This document shows positions 1 to 6,806 of a stretch of 64,000 nt of DNA, in pieces; position 1 is the stretch's first letter, and each line of letters opens with the position of its first letter. Source of the DNA: an uncultured Clostridia bacterium (GTDB lineage Bacteria; Bacillota; Clostridia; Christensenellales; DTU072). A program made the position numbers and the translations under genes. The stretch spans positions 116,767-180,766 of the forward strand of contig CAKQTC010000002.1 of NCBI GenBank assembly GCA_934274515.1, read 5' to 3'. Below the pieces are notes generated by a model. The model was given only the letters and a program-made list of their open reading frames with translations, was not told where the DNA came from and searched no databases.

Positions 1-793
1 CGACTTCGTCTATGGCAGAAGAGATAACGTCCGAATAGTCCTCGATAAGAAAATCGATATCTTTTGCTGTGACGACGAGAGAAGAAAGGTCGGTCGGGCA
101 ATTATCGACGCCGAATTCGGTTAGAATAGTGCCGACGTATATTACGAATGGTACGCCGATAGCGATGACGGGAGTTTTTAGTGTGGAAAACGAGAGTTTT
201 TTCTTCGGATTGTTTACTCCGCCGCCTGGCTCGATACCATTGTCCGTGAGTTGTATAGTTCGACCGAGTCGCTCGGTTTTTCTGCAGGAAAGTGTATCCA
301 CGGCTACAATTATGTCGGGTTTTGCTATTTTTGCGGCGGCTGCGATAAGGTCGAAACTTTCTATACCGGTTACACCGCTTACGCTGCTTTTAAGCGCGCA
401 AAGGTTACCGAATTTGGAGCGAACGCCTTCGTTGCTCGAATATAGATGTCCCGTGACGGTTAGTTTATCCGCGACGCGTGTGCCGAGAGAATCGGCGGTT
501 ACTTTTTCGTTTCCTAGTCCGACTACCATTATTTTTGAGGAAGAACAAAACGAATATTTGTCGAAAAGCGCGCCGATTGCGGCGACGAGTTCGGTTTTCA
601 AACGGTTTTTTTGTTCGGGGTTACGGAACAGTTCCGTTGCGGAAGAAAGAGTATAGTACGTCTTGCCGGTTTGCTTGTTCTCACCGTAAAAAACGCTTAT
701 TTTGCCGAAATGCTTTTTCTCGGTTTTCGTTGTGTAAAGGTCTTGTTTTAATATTGCCGTTTCTTCCGTCAATTCGCGATAAATTTTTGTCAT
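1..793 (-). CDS. gpr: Germination protease GPR, 5' part (truncated by window edge)
   Basis: The reading frame starts at the ATG at 793-791 and stays open to the window edge, giving the first 264 residues. The motifs VVGLGNEKVTADSLG (about 90-104), IVAVDTLSCRKTERLG (about 162-177) and TIQLTDNGIEPGGG (about 179-192) are characteristic of GPR, the protease that degrades small acid-soluble spore proteins when endospores germinate. The family acts in the forespore and germinating spore, and it is normally made as a zymogen under forespore sigma control. No clear Shine-Dalgarno sequence precedes the start, and I could not define a convincing sigma-G promoter. The gene is divergent from rpsT; gpr next to rpsT is a common Firmicutes arrangement. 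The C-terminus (about 60-100 residues by family length) lies outside the window. The family call is firm. Confidence 0.93.
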   Translation of the reverse strand, partial: MTKIYRELTEETAILKQDLYTTKTEKKHFGKISVFYGENKQTGKTYYTLSSATELFRNPEQKNRLKTELVAAIGALFDKYSFCSSSKIMVVGLGNEKVTADSLGTRVADKLTVTGHLYSSNEGVRSKFGNLCALKSSVSGVTGIESFDLIAAAAKIAKPDIIVAVDTLSCRKTERLGRTIQLTDNGIEPGGGVNNPKKKLSFSTLKTPVIAIGVPFVIYVGTILTEFGVDNCPTDLSSLVVTAKDIDFLIEDYSDVISSAIDEV

Positions 794-836
794 AACAATT
801 TTATTGACTTTTTTGATAAAAACTATTACAAAGCGT

Positions 837-865
837 TTGCTTTTTCGGCGCGGGTGTGGTAATAT
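837..865 (+). promoter_or_regulatory. Promoter of rpsT
   Basis: TTGCTT, a 17-bp spacer and TAATAT give a sigma-A-like promoter. Transcription would start near 872, leaving a leader of about 40 nt before rpsT. Confidence 0.55.
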
Positions 866-912
866 GTTTTAGCAAAAAAGAAAAAGCATCGGATAATTTA
901 AGGAGAAAAGAT

Positions 913-1188
913 ATGCCTAACATTAAATCTCAGAAAAAACGCGTACTTATCACAAGAGAAGAAAACGCGCGCAATAACAGCAAAAGAACGGTAGTCAAAA
1001 ACGTAATCAAGAAGTTTGAAAAGGCTATACAAGAACAGAGAATAGAGGACGCCAAGGCGCAACTTCCCCTCGTTATGAGCGCAATCGACGAAGCGAAGAG
1101 CGACGGAATTTTCCACGCCAACACCGCGGCAAGAAAGAAAGCGAGACTTTCCAAAATGCTCGACGCGGCAGTTAAAGCCGAAGCGTAA
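913..1188 (+). CDS. rpsT: 30S ribosomal protein S20
   Basis: This 91-residue basic protein begins MPNIKSQKKR and ends in an Ala/Lys-rich helix, as expected for S20, which binds 16S rRNA in the 30S subunit. The ATG at 913 is chosen because AAGGAG lies 7-13 nt upstream; an in-frame ATG at 856 would add 19 residues not seen in the family. The sequence fits the usual all-helical S20 fold, with alternating Lys/Arg faces and a hydrophobic VMSAIDEA stretch. The gene appears monocistronic, with its own promoter and two tandem terminators downstream. It is divergent from gpr. Confidence 0.96.
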   Translation: MPNIKSQKKRVLITREENARNNSKRTVVKNVIKKFEKAIQEQRIEDAKAQLPLVMSAIDEAKSDGIFHANTAARKKARLSKMLDAAVKAEA

Positions 1189-1225
1189 TCGCTCTTTAAG
1201 TTTATTTTATCCATAAAAGCCAAGT

Positions 1226-1259
1226 AAAGTTTCACCGTAAACGTACGGTGGAACTTTTT
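1226..1259 (+). terminator. Rho-independent terminator of rpsT
   Basis: A 14-bp stem (1226-1239 with 1244-1257, one G-T pair) with a 4-nt loop is followed by a T-run. It lies 38 bp after the rpsT stop. Confidence 0.85.
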
Positions 1260-1271
1260 GCTATTCGTTTG

Positions 1272-1294
1272 ACCGCGATATGCGCGGTTTTTTT
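1272..1294 (+). terminator. Second, backup terminator after rpsT
   Basis: The stem ACCGCG/CGCGGT with a 5-nt loop is followed by TTTTTTT. It forms a tandem pair with the terminator at 1226. No gene is supported in the 1189-1508 gap; it holds these two terminators and the next promoter. Confidence 0.75.
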
Positions 1295-1413
1295 ATACAA
1301 ATTATTCGATAAAAAATGTCAAATATCGGCTATAAACGCAAAAAAACGCATATTTTACGGACGCTTTAGAGTTGACGACGTAATCGACGACGAAAAATCG
1401 AAAAAATTAGGTC

Positions 1414-1442
1414 TTGAAAAATGTACGCAGGTGTGTTATTCT
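1414..1442 (+). promoter_or_regulatory. Promoter of the EF-G-like gene
   Basis: TTGAAA, a 17-bp spacer and TATTCT lie about 65 bp before the start codon at 1509. The gene is isolated between terminators, so a promoter is expected here. Confidence 0.5.
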
Positions 1443-1508
1443 ATAAAAGGTTATTTTTTTATTAATAGAATAACTTATTTAAGATTTATCGAAGAGGAGA
1501 AAAAATAT

Positions 1509-3566
1509 ATGGCAGTTTTTAGCAAAGAAAAAGTCAGAAACGTTGCCTTGATAGGGCACGGCGGCGAAGGTAAAACATCCCTTCTCGAAGCGATTATGTT
1601 CGCGACGAAAGGGACGAGCCGTTTGGGAAAAGTTGATGACGGAACGACGATAAGCGACTATGATTCCGAAGAAATAAGCAGAAAAATGAGCATATCGCTC
1701 ACTTTGGGCTATGTTTATTATAAGGATTACAAAATTAATTTTCTCGATACGCCCGGATTTTTCGACTTTGAAGGAGAAATGGTAAGCGCGCTTACCGTAG
1801 CGGACGGAGCGATTGTCGTTACGCAAGCGTCGGGTTCGCTTTCCGTCGGCGCGGAAAAAGCAATCGATTACTGCCACGACCATAAAATTCCGATGATTTT
1901 GTTCGTAAACGGTGTAAACAAGGAAAACAGCAGTTTCCCGAAAACCGTTGACGCGATAAAGGCTAAGTACGGCAACAAAGTTTGCGCGATAGAATTGCCC
2001 ATAATGAACGGCACGAATATGCTCGGCTACGTTGACGTAATGACGAACAAGGCGTACGACAACGCCGGCAACGAGATAGCCGTTCCCGCAGACCTTGCGG
2101 ACGCGGTGAGCGCGGATAATGCAGAACTTACCGAAATCGCCGCGGCGAGCGACGAAGCGTTGCTCGAAAAGTTCTTTGAAGAAGGAGAACTTTCTAAAGA
2201 AGACAAAGTAAAAGGTATCCGTAAAATGGTATCCGATTGCGAGTTTATCCCCGTTGTGGCAGGCGTAGCGGTAGGAACCCCCGTTCTTTGCGACATACTC
2301 GAAAATATCGTCAATCTTATTCCTTATGCAGGCGAACACGGCAAAGCATACGCGTTTAAGGACGACGAAAAAATAGAACTCGACTACGACGAAAACAAAC
2401 CTACCGTTTGCCGCGTGTTCAAAACGATAGTTGACCCGTTCGTCGGGAAACTTAACCTGTTCAAAGTGTACAGCGGTTCGGTTAAGAGCGGAGACGTTCT
2501 CGTCAATATGAGAAAGAGCGAAAACGAAAAAATCAGCGCGCTTTATCAACTTAAAGGCAAGTTCCAAGAAAACGCGGAATGTATAAAAGCAGGCGACATA
2601 GGCGCGTTTGCAAAACTTTCGTACACGACGACGGGCGACACGCTTTGTTCGGACGCGTTGAAAGTAGAATTTCCGCCCATCGATTTCCCGAAACCCGTTC
2701 TTACTCTCGCGCTCGTGGCGGACGAAAAAGGCGGCGCGGACAAAGTCGTTGAAGGACTGCGTAAACTTATGGAAGAAGATTGTACGTTTAAGGTCGAAAA
2801 AGACCCCGAAACGCAAGAAACCGTGATTTGCGGTATGGGCGAAACACAAATCGACGTGCTTTGCAAAAAAGTTAAAAATAAATATAAAGTCGAAGCGAAA
2901 CTTGCCGAACCGAGAGTGGCGTATCGCGAAACCATAAGAAAGAAAGTGGAACAACAAGGCAGATGTAAAAAACAAAACGGCGGCAGCGGTTTGTTCGGCG
3001 ACGTATGGATACGTTTTGAACCTGCGCCGGACGTCGATTTCGAGTTTGCGGAAGAAGTAGTAGGCGGAGCAGTACCGAAACAATACTTCCCGTCGGTCGA
3101 AAAGGGACTTAGAGAAGCGAAAACGCAAGGCGTGCTTGCAGGTTGCCCGATGGTAGGTTTTAGAGCGGTTCTTTATTTCGGTTCTTACCACCCGGTAGAC
3201 AGTAAAGAAGCGGCGTTTATCGAAGCGGCGAAAATAGCATTCAAAGACGGTATTCCGAAAGCGAACCCCGTCCTGCTCGAACCCGTGCTTAACATAAGCG
3301 TGACCGTTCCCGACAACTATATGGGCGACGTAATGGGCGACCTTACCAAGCGTAGAGGAAAAGTGTTCGGTATGACTTCGGACAAGGGCAAAACCGTTAT
3401 TACGGGCGAGGCTCCCGCGGCGGAACTTCACAGATACGCAATCGACCTGCGCAGTATGACGCAAGGCAGAGGTAAATTCAGTACCGAGTTCGCTCGTTAC
3501 GACGAAGTGCCGAGCGCAATGGTTGCGAAAATTATCGAAGAAGAGAAGAAAAAACGCGCGAAATAA
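1509..3566 (+). CDS. Elongation factor G-like GTPase (EF-G2 type)
   Basis: This 685-residue protein has the full EF-G domain order: GTPase domain (about 1-270), beta-barrel domain II, then domains III-V. It resembles the second EF-G type (EF-G2) rather than the main translocase: switch I reads DYDSEEISRKMSIS (about 50-63). G1 is GHGGEGKT (16-23). Two motifs deviate. G3 is DTPGFFDF, with Phe where EF-G has the catalytic His. The G4 position reads NGVN (134-137) instead of NKxD. EF-G2 proteins have poorly defined roles in translation. The ATG at 1509 is preceded by GAAGAGGAGA; the frame is open further upstream, but that part is not EF-G-like and precedes the promoter. It is a single-gene unit. 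Confidence 0.88.
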   Translation: MAVFSKEKVRNVALIGHGGEGKTSLLEAIMFATKGTSRLGKVDDGTTISDYDSEEISRKMSISLTLGYVYYKDYKINFLDTPGFFDFEGEMVSALTVADGAIVVTQASGSLSVGAEKAIDYCHDHKIPMILFVNGVNKENSSFPKTVDAIKAKYGNKVCAIELPIMNGTNMLGYVDVMTNKAYDNAGNEIAVPADLADAVSADNAELTEIAAASDEALLEKFFEEGELSKEDKVKGIRKMVSDCEFIPVVAGVAVGTPVLCDILENIVNLIPYAGEHGKAYAFKDDEKIELDYDENKPTVCRVFKTIVDPFVGKLNLFKVYSGSVKSGDVLVNMRKSENEKISALYQLKGKFQENAECIKAGDIGAFAKLSYTTTGDTLCSDALKVEFPPIDFPKPVLTLALVADEKGGADKVVEGLRKLMEEDCTFKVEKDPETQETVICGMGETQIDVLCKKVKNKYKVEAKLAEPRVAYRETIRKKVEQQGRCKKQNGGSGLFGDVWIRFEPAPDVDFEFAEEVVGGAVPKQYFPSVEKGLREAKTQGVLAGCPMVGFRAVLYFGSYHPVDSKEAAFIEAAKIAFKDGIPKANPVLLEPVLNISVTVPDNYMGDVMGDLTKRRGKVFGMTSDKGKTVITGEAPAAELHRYAIDLRSMTQGRGKFSTEFARYDEVPSAMVAKIIEEEKKKRAK

Positions 3567-3591
3567 TCGAAAAGGAATAAAAATATTATAA

Positions 3592-3625
3592 AAACAACCG
3601 CTTTAAGCAAGCGGTTGTTTTTTTT
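3592..3625 (+). terminator. Rho-independent terminator of the EF-G-like gene
   Basis: The 11-bp stem AACAACCGCTT/AAGCGGTTGTT with a 5-nt loop is followed by a run of T to 3625. Confidence 0.9.
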
Positions 3626-3673
3626 CGTTATATCGAAGAGTTCCGGACATCTTCGACTGTGAAAATAAAAAAG

Positions 3674-4759
3674 TTATTGTCTTTTTGCGTCAAGTAAGCG
3701 AATAAAACTTTTTGATGCGAACAGAACGCAACCTGCAATCATGCTTATCGCCATATCCGCAAAAGCAAAGGTGTTGTAAAGGAACGACCAAGCGACGGCG
3801 GAATAGTTTTCCGGGTCTGCGCTGCCAAAAACGAAAATGCCGCTTACTACGTGCGAAAAATAGCGTATGACGACGGCAATCACCGCGCCGAGCGCGAATT
3901 GCAATGGTTTTTTGTCGTCGAAAATCTTTTTTTCACGGAATAAACCCGCAAGTCCGATTGCGGCAAACGCTATCGGGTAGTCGAGAAGGAATTGTACCGG
4001 GTGAACGAACCAAGGCGCTTGAATAAATTGAAGCAAGCCGTAAATCGCACCGAGCAACACGCCGCGACGAATGCCGAACATATATGAGTAAATCATAATC
4101 GGCAGTAAACTCGCAAGGGTAATCGAACCGCCCTGCGGAAGTTTATAAAACGTAATGTAGGAAAGAGCGAAAGAAAGCGCAATACACATTGCCGCGTAAG
4201 AAATCGAGCGCGTTTTTGACACGTCCCGGTTTTTCTTTCCGACGAGGAAAGCGAGCAAAACTATCGCGGCGATAAGAACGGCGGTATAAATATAAAGTTG
4301 AACTTCTCCGGAAACGCTTATCGAGTCGTGGGTTTTGTAGTATTTTACCGTTTGAACGATAAGTATGACGGCAAGTTCGACGGCAAGAACGATAGCCGCG
4401 ATTTTTCCGACAAGCGACAAGCGTTCTTTTTTGAAAACGGATACGATATAAGATGCGACCGCAAAAACGAACGCCGAACATATCATAACGACTATCGGCA
4501 CGAACGTGGCGAGATCGATGTAATCCGCGGCTACGTACTCGTCTAGTTTAAGGAACAACAAGACGACTGTAAGCCCGATTGCATAGCCGAGCGCGGCTGA
4601 GAATGCGGTTTTCAGATAACCGCGAAAAGCGTCGATACGGAGTTTTTTAACGGCAATACCGACCGCTACGCCGAGTACGATCAACGCGAGCGTCGTGAAA
4701 AACGCAACGACGACCGCTTTGTCGAACAAGGACAAATCTTTGAACGGAACGTTAAACAT
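3674..4759 (-). CDS. thiT: Thiamine ECF transporter S component ThiT with extra N-terminal membrane domain
   Basis: Residues about 182-361 match ThiT, the substrate-binding membrane subunit of the energy-coupling-factor thiamine importer. Markers are KLPQGGSITLASLLP (about 206-220), FVHPVQFLLDYPIAFA (about 251-266), RYFSHVVSG (about 299-307) and a late YNTFAF. The TPP riboswitch directly upstream supports the substrate. The start is the ATG at 4759 because AAGGAG lies just upstream; an earlier in-frame ATG at 4813 lies inside the riboswitch terminator. Known ThiT proteins are about 180-200 residues. Here about 180 extra residues with roughly five hydrophobic segments precede the ThiT part. 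What they do is unknown. The shared EcfAA'T module is not in this window. Confidence 0.9.
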   Translation of the reverse strand: MFNVPFKDLSLFDKAVVVAFFTTLALIVLGVAVGIAVKKLRIDAFRGYLKTAFSAALGYAIGLTVVLLFLKLDEYVAADYIDLATFVPIVVMICSAFVFAVASYIVSVFKKERLSLVGKIAAIVLAVELAVILIVQTVKYYKTHDSISVSGEVQLYIYTAVLIAAIVLLAFLVGKKNRDVSKTRSISYAAMCIALSFALSYITFYKLPQGGSITLASLLPIMIYSYMFGIRRGVLLGAIYGLLQFIQAPWFVHPVQFLLDYPIAFAAIGLAGLFREKKIFDDKKPLQFALGAVIAVVIRYFSHVVSGIFVFGSADPENYSAVAWSFLYNTFAFADMAISMIAGCVLFASKSFIRLLDAKRQ

Positions 4760-4801
4760 AGTGTGTTTCTCCTTTGCAAGGGAATCACTCCTGCTCCAAA
4801 A

Positions 4802-4838
4802 TAAAAAATCCAAGCAGCCGTCGAGACTCTTGGATTTT
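4802..4838 (-). terminator. Riboswitch-controlled terminator upstream of thiT
   Basis: On the minus strand, AAAATCCAAG pairs with CTTGGATTTT (4838-4829 with 4814-4805) and runs into TTTTTT. It directly follows the TPP aptamer, so it is the expression platform: thiamine pyrophosphate should favour this terminator and shut off thiT. Confidence 0.88.
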
Positions 4839-4839
4839 G

Positions 4840-4899
4840 CTTCCTTACCCGTAAGGCAAGTTCGGAGGGTGTAATCTCAGGCTTGTGTGCCACCCCTAG
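4840..4899 (-). promoter_or_regulatory. TPP riboswitch (THI element)
   Basis: Read on the minus strand, the block contains the conserved THI-box pieces in order: CTAGGGGTG, CCTGAGAT (4881-4874), ACCCTCCGAAC (4870-4860) and GGGTAAGGAAGC. The aptamer is followed at once by an intrinsic terminator and then thiT. This is the standard transcription-attenuation layout for thiamine genes in Firmicutes. Confidence 0.93.
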
Positions 4900-4948
4900 C
4901 GATTTTAGTATTTTGTATATCCTTTTTTTCGGTTCCGGATACCGAAAA

Positions 4949-6127
4949 TCAGATTTCTATAACAAATTCCCCGATACGGTCGAGGGCTTTTTTTAGGCTT
5001 TGCATACTGTAAGCATAACTGATTCTTATGTTGTTTTTGCCCGACGCGCCGAACGCGCCGCCGGGAACAACCGCGACGTGCTTTTTGTAAAGGAGTTCGT
5101 TTGCAAACTCTTCGCCGTCTTTGCCGAAAGAAGAAACCGACGGAAAAACGTAGAAAGCACCCATAGGGGCAAACACGTCGAAGTTCATCTTTTTAAGCGC
5201 AGAAAAAACGTACCTGCGGCGCAAATCGTACTCGTCGCGCATTTCTCTTACCGTGGCAAAGCCGTTGGCGAGTTCTTCTTCGAGTATGGCAAGCGCGGCG
5301 TACTGAGCGCAGGTAGGCGCGCACATTATGGTGTACTGATGTATCTTGTACATAGCGAATGTAATCGGTTCGGGTGCGAGAACGTAACCGAGCCGCCATC
5401 CGGTCATAGCAAACGCTTTGCTAAATCCGTTGATAATAACGCTGCGCTCTTTAAGTAACGGGTGACAAGCCACAGAATAGTGTCCTTCATCCGAGTATGT
5501 AAGTTCGCTGTAAATTTCGTCGCTTACTACGAAAATATCCTTTTCCGCGATAATTCGAGCAATGGCGTCGATATCGGATTTGGTCATAATACCGCCGGTC
5601 GGATTATTCGGATAAGGCAGAATAAGAATTTTGGTTTTGTCGGTTATGGCGTCGAGCAGGTGTTCGGGCGTTACGATAAACCCGTTTGATTGTTCGCATT
5701 TTATGGCAACGGGTACTCCGCCCGACAAACGCACGCACGGACAGTACGAAACGTACGACGGGTCGGGAACGAGGACTTCGTCGCCGGGAACGATAAGCGC
5801 GCGCAACGCAAGGTCGATTGCCTCGCTTGCTCCGACGGTAACGATAATTTCGTGGTTCGGGTCGTATTTAACGCCGTAACGAACGGAATAATATTCGCTT
5901 ATACGTTCGCGCAGAGCAGGCATACCGCAGTTGCTCGAATATTGAGTGTAACCTTTTTGAATACTCTTTATCGCGGCGTTCCGTCCGAGCCACGGTGTGT
6001 CGAAGTCGGGTTCGCCTACGCCTAAGGAGATGGCGTTTTTGTCTTCCGCCACGATGTCGAAAAATTTTCTTATGCCGGACGGTTGAATATCCTTGACCGT
6101 CGGATTGAGATAGCGGGAATAGTCCAT
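4949..6127 (-). CDS. Class I/II PLP-dependent aminotransferase
   Basis: This 392-residue protein belongs to fold-type I aminotransferases of the aspartate/aromatic family. The PLP lysine is K237 in NGFSKAFAMTGWRLGY. PYPNNPTGG (about 171-179) holds the Asn that contacts the cofactor ring, and NIRISYAYS near the end has the substrate-carboxylate Arg. It transfers amino groups between amino and 2-oxo acids in the cytoplasm; the substrate cannot be told from sequence. Its start codon overlaps the lrp stop codon by one base (TAATG), so the two genes are translationally coupled and the regulator probably controls the enzyme. No T-rich terminator is obvious before the thiT riboswitch. Confidence 0.9.
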   Translation of the reverse strand: MDYSRYLNPTVKDIQPSGIRKFFDIVAEDKNAISLGVGEPDFDTPWLGRNAAIKSIQKGYTQYSSNCGMPALRERISEYYSVRYGVKYDPNHEIIVTVGASEAIDLALRALIVPGDEVLVPDPSYVSYCPCVRLSGGVPVAIKCEQSNGFIVTPEHLLDAITDKTKILILPYPNNPTGGIMTKSDIDAIARIIAEKDIFVVSDEIYSELTYSDEGHYSVACHPLLKERSVIINGFSKAFAMTGWRLGYVLAPEPITFAMYKIHQYTIMCAPTCAQYAALAILEEELANGFATVREMRDEYDLRRRYVFSALKKMNFDVFAPMGAFYVFPSVSSFGKDGEEFANELLYKKHVAVVPGGAFGASGKNNIRISYAYSMQSLKKALDRIGEFVIEI

Positions 6128-6618
6128 TATTCGTGTACCGCCATTCGTTTAGCCGCTTCTTCGCCGCTCATAATAACGCCGCTTTCTTTGTATTGTTTCA
6201 TAATGAAATGCGTCGTAGTGCCTATTACGGAGTCAATCGTAGACAAGCGTTCGCTTACGAACATAGAAACGTCGCGCGCGGTTTTGCTTTCGAGCGTAAT
6301 CGCAAGGTCGTAAGTTCCGCTTACGAGATAAACGGCTTTAACTTCCGGGAACTTGTAAATTTCTTCGGCAATCGCGTCGAAACCGCTACGAGCCTGCGGA
6401 GTAACTTTGACTTCGATAAGCGCGTCGATAAAATCTTCGCCCGTTTTTTCGGTATTGATGATGGCGGTGTATTTGACGATAACGCCCCTGTCTTCGAGAG
6501 AACGTACCGCTTGCGTGACTTCTTCGACGGAAACGGCGAGCATATTCGCTATTTCTTCGTGGGAATAACGGGAATCCGCTTTGAGAATCTGTACGATTTT
6601 CTTTTCGAGTGCTGTCAT
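6127..6618 (-). CDS. Lrp/AsnC family transcriptional regulator
   Basis: This 163-residue protein has an N-terminal winged helix-turn-helix (about 5-55: ALEKKIVQILKADSRYS, then EEIANMLAVSVEEVTQAV) and a C-terminal RAM/ActR ligand-binding domain (about 65-145). Lrp/AsnC proteins sense amino acids and control their metabolism. The ATG at 6618 has GGAGG 6 nt upstream; an earlier in-frame ATG at 6642 would place that ribosome-binding site inside the gene. It is the first gene of an operon with the aminotransferase, under a good promoter at 6660-6688. A palindrome between promoter and start may be its own operator. Confidence 0.92.
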   Translation of the reverse strand: MTALEKKIVQILKADSRYSHEEIANMLAVSVEEVTQAVRSLEDRGVIVKYTAIINTEKTGEDFIDALIEVKVTPQARSGFDAIAEEIYKFPEVKAVYLVSGTYDLAITLESKTARDVSMFVSERLSTIDSVIGTTTHFIMKQYKESGVIMSGEEAAKRMAVHE

Positions 6619-6628
6619 CTTTACCTCC

Positions 6629-6644
6629 GTTTGCTTAGGCAAAC
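6629..6644. promoter_or_regulatory. Palindrome in the lrp leader, possible operator
   Basis: GTTTGC-TTAG-GCAAAC is a perfect 6-bp inverted repeat between the predicted transcription start (about 6653) and the lrp ribosome-binding site. Lrp/AsnC regulators often bind near their own promoter, so autoregulation is plausible; it could also simply be an mRNA hairpin. Confidence 0.4.
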
Positions 6645-6659
6645 AACGTATTATACTTA

Positions 6660-6688
6660 ATTATACACGTCGTTGTTCGCATTGTAAA
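6660..6688 (-). promoter_or_regulatory. Promoter of the lrp-aminotransferase operon
   Basis: On the minus strand, TTTACA, a 17-bp spacer and TATAAT form a near-consensus sigma-A promoter. Transcription would start near 6653. Confidence 0.8.
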
Positions 6689-6770
6689 CCGTTTTTCGCG
6701 CCGAGCGAACATTTTGTGCCTGTTTTGTTGCGGAAAAACTTGCCGAAAGAAAAAATAATCCCTAAGTTAA

Positions 6771-6799
6771 TTGTCATTTAAGGTATAGTTTGGTATAAT
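6771..6799 (+). promoter_or_regulatory. Promoter abutting the 6807 gene
   Basis: TTGTCA, a 17-bp spacer and TATAAT. The -10 box ends 7 bp before the ATG at 6807, so the expected transcription start is at or next to the start codon. Confidence 0.78.
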
Positions 6800-6806
6800 A
6801 CTTATT

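Noticed and set aside
856..912. N-terminal extension of S20 from an upstream ATG
   Set aside because: It starts within or next to the promoter and lacks a ribosome-binding site; AAGGAG fits the ATG at 913.
1479..3464. A 661-codon open frame on the minus strand opposite the EF-G-like gene
   Set aside because: It mirrors the codon bias of the real gene, resembles no protein, and has a composition (Phe, Arg, His, Val-rich) typical of antisense shadows.
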